From: CAVVDY01 sp963815775 | Lineage (GTDB): Bacteria; Acidobacteriota; Terriglobia; Terriglobales; Acidobacteriaceae | DNA length: 64,000 bases | Assembly (NCBI GenBank): GCA_963815775.1 | Contig: CAWFIB010000001.1 | Span: 1 to 64,000, forward strand | Reading direction: 5' to 3' | Shown: positions 1 to 8,550 of the stretch, piece by piece | Position numbering within the stretch: the first letter of the stretch is position 1 | Layout of the letters: the number at the start of each line of letters is the position of its first letter | Translations under genes and position numbers: made by a program | Notes under the pieces: model-generated | The model's input: the letters and a program-made list of their open reading frames with translations, nothing else | What the model was told of the DNA's origin: nothing | Database searches by the model: none

Positions 1-717
1 GGTCACACCGACAAGATGCTGGTGTCGACTGAGTTGGTCCAGCACCACGACATGCTGGGTGGCATCAAGATCCGCGTGGAAGGCGAGATCGCCGAACGCA
101 CCAAGCGCTCGGGCGTGGCGGTCGGCCTGGCCTGGACGCCGACCGGCGGCGACGTGCTTTTCGTCGAGGCCAACAAGATGAAGGGCAAGGGCGGCTTCAC
201 CATGACCGGACAACTCGGGCAGGTGATGCAGGAGTCCATGCAGGCCGCTCTGACCTGGGTGCGCTCGAATGCACGCGACTTCGGGATTGACGAAGGCTTC
301 TTCGCCGACCACGACATTCACATCCACGTGCCGGCAGGAGCCATCCCCAAGGACGGTCCCTCGGCAGGCGTGACCATGGTCACGGCTCTGGTGTCGCTGC
401 TTACCGACCGGCCGGTGCGTCCCCTGACCGCCATGACTGGCGAGATCACATTGAGCGGGAATGTTCTGCCCATCGGCGGCATAAAGGAAAAAACCCTGGC
501 CGCCAAGCGAGCAGGCGTGACTGACATCATTCTTCCGGAAGACAACCGGCAGAACGTGTTGGAAGACCTCACGCCCGAGCAGCTCCAGGGATTGACCATG
601 CACTATGTGAAGGCGATTCCTGAGCTGCTGGCGATTGCGCTGCCTGGCTCGCGCGCGGAGGTGCAGCATGATGCCGAAATCCGCGAGCAGGTGCTGACGG
701 GCGCTCCAGCCGCATAA
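1..717 (+). CDS. lon: Lon protease, C-terminal part (5' end outside window)
   Basis: This is the 3' end of an ATP-dependent serine protease that degrades misfolded and regulatory proteins in the cytoplasm. The reading frame is open from base 1, so the gene begins upstream of the window. What remains is the end of the AAA+ region and the proteolytic domain. The Ser-Lys dyad is visible: Ser in PKDGPSAG (codon near base 364) and Lys in PIGGIKEK (near base 484). The short C-terminal tail after the protease domain is normal for LonA. A hairpin terminator follows at 771-803, so this is the last gene of its transcript. The family call is very safe; only the N-terminal two thirds are unseen. Confidence 0.97.
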   Translation, partial: GHTDKMLVSTELVQHHDMLGGIKIRVEGEIAERTKRSGVAVGLAWTPTGGDVLFVEANKMKGKGGFTMTGQLGQVMQESMQAALTWVRSNARDFGIDEGFFADHDIHIHVPAGAIPKDGPSAGVTMVTALVSLLTDRPVRPLTAMTGEITLSGNVLPIGGIKEKTLAAKRAGVTDIILPEDNRQNVLEDLTPEQLQGLTMHYVKAIPELLAIALPGSRAEVQHDAEIREQVLTGAPAA

Positions 718-770
718 GAACCGACGCCGTACGGAGGCGAACCTGCCACGTGCGAGCGTTGAGAAAACGT

Positions 771-803
771 AAGGCCACCCCCGAAACGGTGGCCTTTGTT
801 TTC
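771..803 (+). terminator. Rho-independent terminator after lon
   Basis: A 9-bp perfect stem (AAGGCCACC at 771-779 with GGTGGCCTT at 788-796) and an 8-base loop are followed by TTTGTTTTC. It lies 54 bases past the lon stop and before the next gene's start. Confidence 0.85.
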
Positions 804-856
804 TGCCCGGCATACTCCGACATCGCAAGCGCATCTCAGTGCTTGGGAGAACTTTC

Positions 857-1306
857 ATGGGTACCGCTGGACAAGGGCGAGGGATCGCCGCATATTTTTC
901 GCATCGCTCGGACAGCGAGAGCGCCATCCGCGAGTTGCGCGCTGCCGGATTCCCTCCGAGTCAGATTGCTTCTTTGCCGGAAGATGCAAGGCTGACCTCA
1001 GACGAATACTCTCCCAACTCCGCCACCGCTTCTACCGCAGCCCACGCGGAATCGGCCGGCGACAGGATCAAGGACATTTTCTCCGGCGAGACCGCTGACA
1101 GCGACCTGAACGATCACTACGTGGTCGAGAAACGCCACGCCGATATCACCGACCGCCCCTACAAGCCAACCAGGTTCCTGGTGATTGTGGACACGCCCGA
1201 TCGCGTCGCAGAAGCGAAACAGATCCTTACCCGGTATCACGGTGAGATTGATCGCGATTACGGCTCTGCCGAAACATCTGAGTATGCCAGGGTGCCCAAT
1301 GGCTAG
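857..1306 (+). CDS. YflT-like (general stress protein 17M) domain protein
   Basis: A 149-residue soluble protein. The start is the ATG at 857, which has GGGAGA six bases upstream; a GTG at 839 in the same frame is less likely. Residues about 6-35 (RGIAAYFSHRSDSESAIREL and the following GFPPSQIASL) match the pattern of the YflT / general stress 17M family, in which a beta strand is followed by 'E-A-I-x-x-L-x-x-x-G-F' and a strand. The C-terminal RFLVIVDTPDRVAEAKQIL looks like the partner half of the same fold. The middle part, rich in Ser, Ala and Asp, is probably a linker. The family was first described as heat-induced in Bacillus; its biochemical role is unknown. Family assignment is by pattern only. 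Confidence 0.6.
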   Translation: MGTAGQGRGIAAYFSHRSDSESAIRELRAAGFPPSQIASLPEDARLTSDEYSPNSATASTAAHAESAGDRIKDIFSGETADSDLNDHYVVEKRHADITDRPYKPTRFLVIVDTPDRVAEAKQILTRYHGEIDRDYGSAETSEYARVPNG

Positions 1307-1389
1307 ACGTTGAGGATTCTTTTCCAGCGACCAATTCGCATCCGAGCGCGGTCTCGATCGTGCCGCATAGCAAACAGGGCCAGCCCATA

Positions 1390-1418
1390 ATGACTCCAGT
1401 TTGCCGCTGTCCTATAAT
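1390..1418 (+). promoter_or_regulatory. Candidate sigma70-type promoter for korAB
   Basis: ATGACT (1390-1395), a 17-base spacer and a perfect TATAAT (1413-1418) lie about 60 bases before the korA start. An AAGGGG ribosome site follows at 1466-1471. Confidence 0.55.
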
Positions 1419-1476
1419 AGGCAGCACCCCCACCCTTACATCCCAAACACAGAGCGGGGACCACCAAGGGGTATTG

Positions 1477-3315
1477 ATGGCAACAACAGAGATTGCGGTA
1501 CACGGCACCGAATCCGGCGCCGGCCGCCAACCCGTGGTTAACGACTTCAGCATCCAGGTCGCCACCGTCAACGGTTCCGGATCGCAGAGCGCCAACACTG
1601 TGCTGCTGCGCACCATTTTTCAGATGGGCGTGCCGGTCTCCGGCAAGAATATGTTCCCGTCGAACATCGCGGGCCTGCCGACCTGGTACACCATTCGCGC
1701 CAGCAAGAAGGGTTACATCGCGCGCAAGAAGGAGATCGACTTCCTGGTTGCGATGAATCCGGAGACGGCGAAAGAAGACGTGCTCTCGCTGGCGCCCGGC
1801 GCCGTGGTGCTCTACGACGAGCCGCTGAAGCTCAACGAGCTGCGCAGCGACCTGACCTTCTACGCCGTGCCTTACGACAAGATCACCGCCGCAGTTTGTC
1901 CTGAGTCGAAGCTGCGCAAGCTGGTGAGGAACATGGTGTACGTCGGCGTGGTAGCCCAGTTGCTCAACCTCGACATGGCAGAGGTGGAGAAAGCACTGCG
2001 CAAGCAGTTCGCCACGAAGAAGAAAGCAGCGGACCTCAACTGGAGCGCCGCGCAAGCCGGCTATGGCTACGCTGCCTCGTCGCTGGCCAAAGCCGATCCC
2101 TTCACCGTCGAGCGCATGGACAAGACCAGCGGCATGATCATCATCGACGGCAATGCCGCCGCCGCGCTGGGATCGATGTTTGCCGGCGTCACGGTGGTGA
2201 CGTGGTATCCCATTACGCCGTCGTCCTCGCTGGTCGAATCGCTGATCGGCTACATGAAGGAGCACCGCATCGGTCCTGACGGCAAGGCGACCTTCGCCAT
2301 CGTTCAGGCGGAGGACGAGCTGGCAGCCATCGGCATGGTGCTGGGCGCAGGCTGGGCAGGCGCGCGCTCGATGACGGCCACCGCGGGCCCAGGCATTTCG
2401 TTGATGGCGGAGTTCGCCGGCCTCGGCTATTACGTCGAGATTCCCGGCGTGATCTGGGACATCCAGCGCGTAGGGCCGTCGACCGGACTGCCGACGCGCA
2501 CTTCGCAGGGCGATATCAGCTTTGTCGCTGCGCTCTCCCACGGCGACACCAAACACCCGATGCTGATTCCATCCACGGTTGGCGAGTGCTTCTCCATGGC
2601 CAGCGAGGCCTTCAACCTGGCCGAGCAGTTGCAGACACCGGTCTTTGTCATGAGCGATCTCGACCTCGGCATGAATAACTGGATGTCGGAGCCGTTCGAA
2701 TATCCAACGACGCCGATCAAGCGTGGCAAGGTGCTCTCCAAAGAAGACCTCGACCGGCTCGGCGGTTTCGCCCGCTACAAAGACATCGACGGCGACGGAG
2801 TTGGCTATCGCACATTACCGGGGACCGAGCATCCCGCGTCGGCCTGGTTTGCCCGTGGCAGCGGACACAACGAAAAGGCGCAATACAGCGAGCGTCCCGA
2901 CGACTATGTCAACAACCTCGACCGGCTGACCCACAAGTTCGAGTACGCGCGCACCCAGGTCCCCAAGCCGGAGATGGTCCGCAACCAGGGCAACGAAATC
3001 GGCATCATCGCCTACGGAACCTCGCATCACGCGGTTACCGAAACCCTCGACCAGTTGCAGAGCGAGTACGGCGTCAAGGCCGATTACCTGCGGCTGCGGG
3101 CGTATCCCTTCACCCGTGAGATGCACGAGTTCATCGCTGCCCATAAGCGCATCTACGTCGTCGATCAGAACCGCGACGCGCAGATGAAGCAGCTCATCAA
3201 ACTCGATATCGCGGTTCCGGAGATTGCGAAGCTGCGCAGCGTACGCCACTATAACGGGCTGCCCATCGACGCGCGTTCCATCACCGACGAAATCATTTCG
3301 CAGGAGGGCAAGTAA
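1477..3315 (+). CDS. korA: 2-oxoacid:ferredoxin oxidoreductase, fused gamma-alpha subunit
   Basis: With KorB this enzyme oxidatively decarboxylates a 2-oxoacid (probably 2-oxoglutarate) to the acyl-CoA, passing electrons to ferredoxin in the cytoplasm. The protein has 612 residues from the ATG at 1477, chosen for its AAGGGG site; the frame is open further upstream but lacks a ribosome site. The N-terminal ~190 residues are the gamma domain (GSGSQSANTVL, then MNPETAKEDV). The alpha subunit (pyrimidine-binding) part begins near residue 210 with GMIIIDGNAAAALG and contains WYPITPSSSLVE and AGPGISLM. This gamma-alpha fusion is the usual KorA architecture. korB starts in the next codon position after the stop, so the two are translated together. 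2-oxoglutarate is the likeliest substrate; other 2-oxoacids are possible. Confidence 0.92.
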   Translation: MATTEIAVHGTESGAGRQPVVNDFSIQVATVNGSGSQSANTVLLRTIFQMGVPVSGKNMFPSNIAGLPTWYTIRASKKGYIARKKEIDFLVAMNPETAKEDVLSLAPGAVVLYDEPLKLNELRSDLTFYAVPYDKITAAVCPESKLRKLVRNMVYVGVVAQLLNLDMAEVEKALRKQFATKKKAADLNWSAAQAGYGYAASSLAKADPFTVERMDKTSGMIIIDGNAAAALGSMFAGVTVVTWYPITPSSSLVESLIGYMKEHRIGPDGKATFAIVQAEDELAAIGMVLGAGWAGARSMTATAGPGISLMAEFAGLGYYVEIPGVIWDIQRVGPSTGLPTRTSQGDISFVAALSHGDTKHPMLIPSTVGECFSMASEAFNLAEQLQTPVFVMSDLDLGMNNWMSEPFEYPTTPIKRGKVLSKEDLDRLGGFARYKDIDGDGVGYRTLPGTEHPASAWFARGSGHNEKAQYSERPDDYVNNLDRLTHKFEYARTQVPKPEMVRNQGNEIGIIAYGTSHHAVTETLDQLQSEYGVKADYLRLRAYPFTREMHEFIAAHKRIYVVDQNRDAQMKQLIKLDIAVPEIAKLRSVRHYNGLPIDARSITDEIISQEGK

Positions 3316-4374
3316 ATGGCGAGCACCCCGGCCTCTCAACCCAAGCCCCAGCCCAAACCCAAGATCAACCGCCTGGGGCTCACCGTTATCGACTATCGCG
3401 GCGGTAAGACCACGCTCTGTGCGGGCTGCGGCCACAACGCCATCTCCGAGCGCATCATCGACGCCTTCTACGAAATGGGCATTGCCCCCGAGCGCGTGAT
3501 CAAGATGTCGGGCATTGGCTGCTCATCGAAGAGCCCGGCGTATTTCATGAACCGCTCGCACAGCTTCAACTCGGTCCACGGACGCATGCCGTCGGTGACC
3601 ACCGGCGCGGTGCTGGCAAACTCGAAGATCGTCGCCCTCGGTGTAAGCGGCGACGGCGATACAGCCTCCATCGGTATTGGGCAGTTCATACACCTCATGC
3701 GGCGCAATATCCCGATGATCTACATCATCGAAGACAATGGCGTGTACGGTCTGACGAAGGGCCAGTTCTCCGCCACCGCGGACGTTGGCGCGAAGCTGAA
3801 GACCGGCGTGATCAACGATCTGCCGCCCATCGATACCTGCGCGCTGGCCATCATGCTGGGCGCGACGTTTGTTGGCCGCTCGTTCTCCGGCGACAAGAAG
3901 CAGCTCCAGGCTATGCTCAAGGCAGCGCTGTCGCATCGCGGCACCGTGATGCTCGACGTGGTTTCGCCTTGCGTGACCTTCAATGATCACGAAGGCTCGA
4001 CCAAGTCCTACAAGTTCCTGATCGATCACGAGGAGCCGCTGCACGACATCAACTTCGTGCCTCATTTCGAGGACATCGCTGTCGATTACGATCCCGGCGC
4101 CGTCCTGGACGTGACCATGCACGATGGCTCGTCGCTGCGCCTGCATAAGCTGGAACACGACTATGATCCCACCGACAAGGCGCGCGCTATTAAGCGCCTG
4201 GTGGATTCCGCCGAAAAAGAAGAAGTGCTCACCGGCGTGCTGTACATCAACAACACCGCGCCCAACTTCCTCGAGATGCTCAACATGACAGACGATCCGC
4301 TGGCCACCCTGCCGGAAGAATTGGTCCGTCCCTCGCGCGAGGTGCTGGAAGAGTGCATGGAGGAGCTAAGATAG
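3316..4374 (+). CDS. korB: 2-oxoacid:ferredoxin oxidoreductase, beta subunit
   Basis: This is the thiamine-pyrophosphate and [4Fe-4S] subunit of the enzyme whose alpha-gamma chain precedes it. Visible features are the cluster cysteines at C35 and C38 (TLCAGCGH), C69 (SGIGCSS) and C219 (VSPCVTF), and the TPP-magnesium motif GDGD at 112-115. Length (352 residues) is normal. The GAGGGCAA just before the start gives a ribosome site inside the end of korA. The C-terminal 80 residues carry a long acidic tail rather than an extra ferredoxin domain. The pair may serve as the 2-oxoglutarate step of the citric acid cycle, supplying low-potential electrons. Confidence 0.94.
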   Translation: MASTPASQPKPQPKPKINRLGLTVIDYRGGKTTLCAGCGHNAISERIIDAFYEMGIAPERVIKMSGIGCSSKSPAYFMNRSHSFNSVHGRMPSVTTGAVLANSKIVALGVSGDGDTASIGIGQFIHLMRRNIPMIYIIEDNGVYGLTKGQFSATADVGAKLKTGVINDLPPIDTCALAIMLGATFVGRSFSGDKKQLQAMLKAALSHRGTVMLDVVSPCVTFNDHEGSTKSYKFLIDHEEPLHDINFVPHFEDIAVDYDPGAVLDVTMHDGSSLRLHKLEHDYDPTDKARAIKRLVDSAEKEEVLTGVLYINNTAPNFLEMLNMTDDPLATLPEELVRPSREVLEECMEELR

Positions 4375-4377
4375 GGC

Positions 4378-4400
4378 AGTTGTCAGTGGTCAGTTTTCGG
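4378..4400 (+). repeat. Short repeat cagttgtcagtggtcagt, left copy
   Basis: Reads agttgtcagtggtcagtt just after korB. A similar sequence occurs in the opposite direction at 4706-4736 (gacaactgaccaccggcaac). Short repeats of this type look like a dispersed family, but only these two copies are in the window. Confidence 0.5.
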
Positions 4401-4446
4401 GTGTCAGTACCTCGCGGAGCAGAATTGGCGTCGGGATAGACGACTA

Positions 4447-4531
4447 GGCTCCGCAGGAGCCGGCATATCTTAGCCCAGCGCTTCAGCGCTGGGAGCGCTC
4501 AAGAGGCGCGCCCGAGTCCGCTTTAGCGGAC
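4447..4531. repeat. Three-hairpin intergenic array, copy A
   Basis: Three perfect hairpins in a row: GGCTCC-gca-GGAGCC (4447-4461), CCCAGCGCT-tc-AGCGCTGGG (4474-4493) and GTCCGCT-tt-AGCGGAC (4516-4531). Copy B at 8349-8432 has the same three elements in the same order and nearly the same spacing, including the 'catatct-aagcccagcg' joint. Confidence 0.85.
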
Positions 4532-4705
4532 GACACACGCCTGCTTTTTATTAGGCCAGTGGCCGCTGCTGATTTCGCTGCGCGCTCAAATAACTCGCCC
4601 GATAGGCATCGAGAACTCATTCTCGGCAAGCTTTATAATCAAGAGATGCCCACCCGCCGAAATCGCATTCTGTAGGCGAGCGGAACGACTGCACGCGTCT
4701 CAAAC

Positions 4706-4736
4706 TGACAACCGACAACTGACCACCGGCAACTGA
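4706..4736 (-). repeat. Short repeat cagttgtcagtggtcagt, right inverted copy
   Basis: ctgacaaccgacaactgacc followed by accggcaactg, ending three bases before the uvrB start. It is an inverted, slightly diverged partner of 4378-4400. Confidence 0.5.
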
Positions 4737-4739
4737 TCC

Positions 4740-6728
4740 ATGGAATTCAAACTCGTCTGCTCTTACAAACCGCAGGGCGATCAAGGGCCTGCCATCGAGG
4801 CGCTCACGCGCGGTGCGTTTGAAGGCGAGAAGCACCAGGTGCTGCTTGGCGTCACCGGATCAGGCAAGACGTTTTCGATGGCCAAGGTCATCGAGAACCT
4901 GAACCGGCCCGCGCTGATCATGGCGCACAACAAGACGCTGGCGGCTCAGCTCTATCACGAGTTCAAATCGTTCTTCCCCCACAATGCGGTCGAGTACTTC
5001 GTCTCCTATTACGACTACTACCAGCCCGAGGCCTACATTCCGGCCGGCGACATCTACATCGAGAAGGAAGCGACCATCAATGACGAGCTCGACAAGTTGC
5101 GGCTTTCTGCAACCAAGTCGCTGTTCGAGCGGCGCGACTGCATCATCGTCGCCTCAGTAAGTTGCATCTACGGCCTGGGCTCGCCCGAGGCCTACTACGG
5201 CATGCTGCTGTTCCTGGAAAAAGGGCAGAAGATCACGCGCCAGGAGATCGTCAGCAAGCTGGTCGAGATCCTGTACGAGCGCACCGAAGGCGACTTTCGC
5301 CGCGGAACCTTTCGCGTGCGCGGCGACATCATCGAGATTTTTCCGACCTACGAAGATGTTGCCTACCGCATCGAGTTGTGGGGCGACGAGGTCGAATCCC
5401 TGGCGCAGATCGATCCGCTCTTTGGCACGGTGAAACAGAAATATTCGCGGTTGCCGATCTATCCCAAGACGCACTACGTGATGAAGCCCGAGCGCAAGCG
5501 GTCGGCGGTCGATTCCATCCTGGAAGAGCTGGCGTGGTGGGAGGCCGAGTTGGAAAAGCAGGGCCGCATGGTCGAGTCGCAGCGCATTCATCAGCGTACG
5601 CGCTTCGATCTCGAGATGATCAAGGAGATGGGCTACTGCCACGGCATCGAAAACTACTCGCGCCACTTCACCGGCCGTCTGCCGGGCGAGCCGCCACCAA
5701 CGCTGCTGGATTACGTACCGCGCGACTACCTGCTGTTCATCGATGAGTCGCACCAGACCGTCCCCCAGGTGCACGGAATGTGGCACGGCGACCGCTCGCG
5801 CAAACGAAACTTGATCGAGTACGGTTTCCGTCTGCCCAGCGCGCTCGACAATCGGCCGCTGACGTTTGAGGAATTCGAAAGCCGCGTGAATCAGGCGATC
5901 TACGTTTCGGCCACACCGGGGCCGTACGAGCTGACTCGATCAGCGGGCGTGGTGGTGGAGCAGATCATCCGGCCGACGGGGTTAATCGATCCGGAAGTAG
6001 AAGTACGTCCGGTGAAGGGGCAGATCGACGACCTGCTGCACGAGATTCGCGATCGCGTGAAGAAAGGCGAGCGCGTGCTGGTAACGACGCTGACCAAGCG
6101 CATGGCCGAAGACCTGGCCGAGTACTACAGCGAGGTCGGGGTGCGTTGCCGCTACATGCACTCGGAAATCGAGACGCTGGAGCGCATCAAGATCCTGCGC
6201 GACCTGCGCAAGGGCGAGTTTGATGTGCTCATCGGCATCAACCTGCTGCGCGAAGGGCTCGACCTGCCCGAGGTTTCGCTGGTGGCGATTCTCGATGCCG
6301 ACAAGGAAGGCTTCCTGCGTTCGTCAGGCTCGCTGATCCAGACCATCGGGCGCTGCGCCCGCAATCTCAATGGCCGCGCTGTACTGTATGCCGACAGGAT
6401 GACGGACTCGATGCAGCGGGCCATGGACGAGACTAATCGGCGCCGCGCCATTCAGCGCGCGTACAACGAAGAGCACGGCATCACGCCAGAGACCATCGTG
6501 CGGCCCCTCGACATGTCGCTGGTTGCGGTCGCCAATGCCGACTACACCGACCTGACAGCCGAAGCCGACGGTATTCCCGAGTTCAAGTCGCAGGCAGAGC
6601 TGGACGCGTTTATCGCCAAGCTGGAGTCGGACATGCGCGAGGCGGCCAAGCGCTTCGAGTTCGAACAGGCGGCAAGGTTGCGCGATCGGGTGAGGGAACT
6701 GAAGACCAAGGAATTCATGTTCACGTAG
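4740..6728 (+). CDS. uvrB: Excinuclease ABC subunit B
   Basis: DNA-damage-verifying helicase of nucleotide excision repair; it receives damage from UvrA and recruits UvrC. Length (662 residues) is typical. Walker A GVTGSGKT sits at 37-44, the damage-probing beta hairpin shows as YYDYYQPEAYIP near residue 92-103, the DEAD-type box reads IDESH, helicase motif VI region reads QTIGRCARN, and the last ~35 residues form the UVR domain (EAAKRFEFEQAARLRD) that binds UvrC. The start ATG is fixed by the family N-terminus (FKLVCSYKPQGDQGPAI). No other excision-repair gene is adjacent. Confidence 0.98.
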   Translation: MEFKLVCSYKPQGDQGPAIEALTRGAFEGEKHQVLLGVTGSGKTFSMAKVIENLNRPALIMAHNKTLAAQLYHEFKSFFPHNAVEYFVSYYDYYQPEAYIPAGDIYIEKEATINDELDKLRLSATKSLFERRDCIIVASVSCIYGLGSPEAYYGMLLFLEKGQKITRQEIVSKLVEILYERTEGDFRRGTFRVRGDIIEIFPTYEDVAYRIELWGDEVESLAQIDPLFGTVKQKYSRLPIYPKTHYVMKPERKRSAVDSILEELAWWEAELEKQGRMVESQRIHQRTRFDLEMIKEMGYCHGIENYSRHFTGRLPGEPPPTLLDYVPRDYLLFIDESHQTVPQVHGMWHGDRSRKRNLIEYGFRLPSALDNRPLTFEEFESRVNQAIYVSATPGPYELTRSAGVVVEQIIRPTGLIDPEVEVRPVKGQIDDLLHEIRDRVKKGERVLVTTLTKRMAEDLAEYYSEVGVRCRYMHSEIETLERIKILRDLRKGEFDVLIGINLLREGLDLPEVSLVAILDADKEGFLRSSGSLIQTIGRCARNLNGRAVLYADRMTDSMQRAMDETNRRRAIQRAYNEEHGITPETIVRPLDMSLVAVANADYTDLTAEADGIPEFKSQAELDAFIAKLESDMREAAKRFEFEQAARLRDRVRELKTKEFMFT

Positions 6729-6773
6729 GAGAGCAGTTCCACAGAGTCGCCTCATTGCGGCAACCTATGGAAT

Positions 6774-6871
6774 TGTCATTCCGAGCGCAGCGAGGAACCT
6801 GCTTTCGTTTCCCAGCCGACACTCTTCGCTGCGCCATCAAAAGCAGGTCCGTCGCTTCGCTCAGGATGACA
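6774..6871. repeat. Long imperfect inverted repeat (32-bp arms)
   Basis: The left arm, 6774-6805 (TGTCATTCCGAGCGCAGCGA followed by ggaacctgcttt), and the right arm, 6840-6871 (ending cgctcaggatgaca), are complementary at about 27 of 32 positions with a 34-base middle. The arms match the widespread 'tgtcatcctgagcgaagcga' type of dispersed repeat. It lies between the convergent uvrB and the zinc-ribbon gene. Confidence 0.75.
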
Positions 6872-6919
6872 GCTCTGATTGGATCGCATCGCTAAGAGAA
6901 ATGGCGCTTGCATGCAGCC

Positions 6920-7228
6920 CTAGTCCAGATCGAAATCCCGTATCGGCTTGCCGGTGTCAGGCGCTTCCTTCGCTCGCTTTAGCGCTTCCGCGAATTTCTT
7001 TTCCAGCAGGTCCGCCTGGTTCTTCTGGGCTTCCACCGATTGGCGGAAGATCGATTCCTTGCGGCTTTCCTGCTCTTTCATGGCGCGCGCGGCTTCTTCC
7101 ATGTCGTTGAAGGTCTTGGGAACGGCCTTGGGTGTGTGGGCGATGACGGCTTTGGTGGCCGCGTCGATCTTCAGTGCCGCGCCGCAGCAAGGACAGGCAA
7201 CTTCAAATTGGCCGGAATTCTTTCCCAT
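6920..7228 (-). CDS. Small CPCC zinc-ribbon-like protein of unknown function
   Basis: A 102-residue soluble protein I cannot name. The first 25 residues (FEVACPCCGAALKID) look like half of a zinc ribbon with one CPCC pair and no second cysteine pair, so metal binding would need a dimer. The rest is predicted coiled coil, rich in Glu, Ala, Lys and Gln (MEEAARAMKEQESRKES onward), ending in an acidic DFDLD. It lies downstream of fabD on the same strand with a gap of about 43 bases, so it may be the last gene of the yceD-rpmF-plsX-fabD transcript. The amino-acid pattern is clearly protein-like. Confidence 0.65.
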   Translation of the reverse strand: MGKNSGQFEVACPCCGAALKIDAATKAVIAHTPKAVPKTFNDMEEAARAMKEQESRKESIFRQSVEAQKNQADLLEKKFAEALKRAKEAPDTGKPIRDFDLD

Positions 7229-7271
7229 GCGGCAATACTAAAACAAGCTTAACGTTCCAGCCAGCGAGGAC

Positions 7272-8237
7272 CTACTCCGCCTTGGGCGAGGCCGGCGTGA
7301 AATGGTTCAGGACCTTTTCGAGACTGGCCTCATCTTCGACGTTGAGACACTTGAGTGAGCGGTCGATCTGCCGCAACAGGCCGCAAAGTACTTTGCCCGG
7401 ACCCACCTCGACAAACTCCTGCACACCGATCCTCGCCAGTTGCCGTATGGAGCGGTCCCAGAGAACCGCGCCCGTGACCTGCCGGATCAGCGCATCGCGG
7501 CTCGGGTAGGCCGTCGTCACCAGGCTGGCGTCAACGTTGCACATCACCGAGGTTTGCGGGTCGTGAAATTCAAGCGCGTGCAAATCGTGGCCCAGGCGGT
7601 TCTGTGCCGGTTGCATCAGCGCGCAATGGAAGGGAGCGCTGACGGGCAACAGGATTGCGCGTTTGGCGCCTCTTGCTTTGGCAAGCTCCGCAGCGCGCTC
7701 CACCGCGGCTTTATTGCCGGAGATGACGGTCTGGTCGGGCGAATTGAGATTGGCTGCCTGGCAAACCTCGCCGTCCGCCGCCTCCTCGCAGATCTGGCGA
7801 ATGTGGTCGATCTCCATGCCCAGGATCGCCGCCATCGCGCCGACTCCAACCGGCACCGCCTCCTGCATGTACTTGCCGCGATTGCGGACCGTGCGAACTG
7901 CGTCGGCAAACGACAGCGTCCCGGCGGCGACATGCGCCGAATATTCGCCCAGGCTGTGACCGGCCACGTACCCCGGCGTGATCCCCTGCGATTGCAGCAC
8001 CCGCCACGCGGCAACCGACACGGTGAGGATGGCCGGCTGGGTGATCTCCGTCAGCTTCAGTTGATCTTCCGGCCCTTCGAAGCAGAGCTGCGACAGCTTA
8101 TGTCCGAGCGCCGCGTCGGCTTCGTCAAACGTCTCTTTGGCAACCGGGAAGAGGGCAGCCAATTCCCGGCCCATGCCGACATACTGCGAGCCCTGGCCAG
8201 GGAAAAGGAATGCGATGGGAGCAGAGTGAGATGTCAT
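7272..8237 (-). CDS. fabD: Malonyl-CoA:ACP transacylase
   Basis: Transfers malonyl from CoA to acyl carrier protein, feeding fatty acid elongation in the cytoplasm. 321 residues, normal length. The substrate-entry motif FPGQGSQYVGMG is at 12-23, the nucleophile Ser95 in GHSLGE, and the catalytic His in SAPFHCALM (about residue 203). It is downstream of plsX on the same strand, as in many bacteria, but 313 bases containing a hairpin array separate them, so the two may be only partly co-transcribed. Confidence 0.96.
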   Translation of the reverse strand: MTSHSAPIAFLFPGQGSQYVGMGRELAALFPVAKETFDEADAALGHKLSQLCFEGPEDQLKLTEITQPAILTVSVAAWRVLQSQGITPGYVAGHSLGEYSAHVAAGTLSFADAVRTVRNRGKYMQEAVPVGVGAMAAILGMEIDHIRQICEEAADGEVCQAANLNSPDQTVISGNKAAVERAAELAKARGAKRAILLPVSAPFHCALMQPAQNRLGHDLHALEFHDPQTSVMCNVDASLVTTAYPSRDALIRQVTGAVLWDRSIRQLARIGVQEFVEVGPGKVLCGLLRQIDRSLKCLNVEDEASLEKVLNHFTPASPKAE

Positions 8238-8550
8238 TTGTCAGCGATCAACGAGCCGCGAAGCGGCGACTGCGATTCTAGCCCCGGGCGCGAGAGGATG
8301 TTACGAAACTCGTGATTGAGCGACGACGATGGGACAAACCACACTCCCGTCCCGCAGGGACAGCATATCTAAGCCCAGCGCTTCAGCGCTGGGAGTGCGT
8401 AAGTGGAAGATCCCGAGTCCGCTTCAGCGGACGGTACCAGTTTCTTAACAGCTCTTGCGCCCCTGGGCTAAAGCCTCAATCGCCGCTTGGCAGCTCAGGT
8501 TTATCGGCGTGAGCCCCGTCTTGCCAAGAAAGACGCTTCGAGTTAGCGCT
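8238..8550. other. Intergenic region plsX-fabD
   Basis: 313 bases without a gene. The middle is taken up by hairpin array copy B (8349-8432), followed by a degenerate 'ctgggctaaagcctca' hairpin near 8464. Nothing else is recognisable. Confidence 0.7.
8349..8432. repeat. Three-hairpin intergenic array, copy B
   Basis: GTCCC-gca-GGGAC (8349-8361), CCCAGCGCT-tc-AGCGCTGGG (8374-8393) and GTCCGCT-tc-AGCGGAC (8417-8432). Order and spacing match copy A at 4447. The first hairpin differs in sequence but keeps its pairing, a compensatory change. Confidence 0.85.

Larger units (their letters stand above)
4375..4739. other. Intergenic region korB-uvrB with two repeat types
   Basis: 365 bases without a credible gene. 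It holds the three-hairpin array at 4447-4531 and, at each end, oppositely oriented copies of a 'cagttgtcagtggtcagt'-like sequence (4378-4400 and 4706-4736), the second abutting the uvrB start. I see no clear promoter. Confidence 0.7.
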
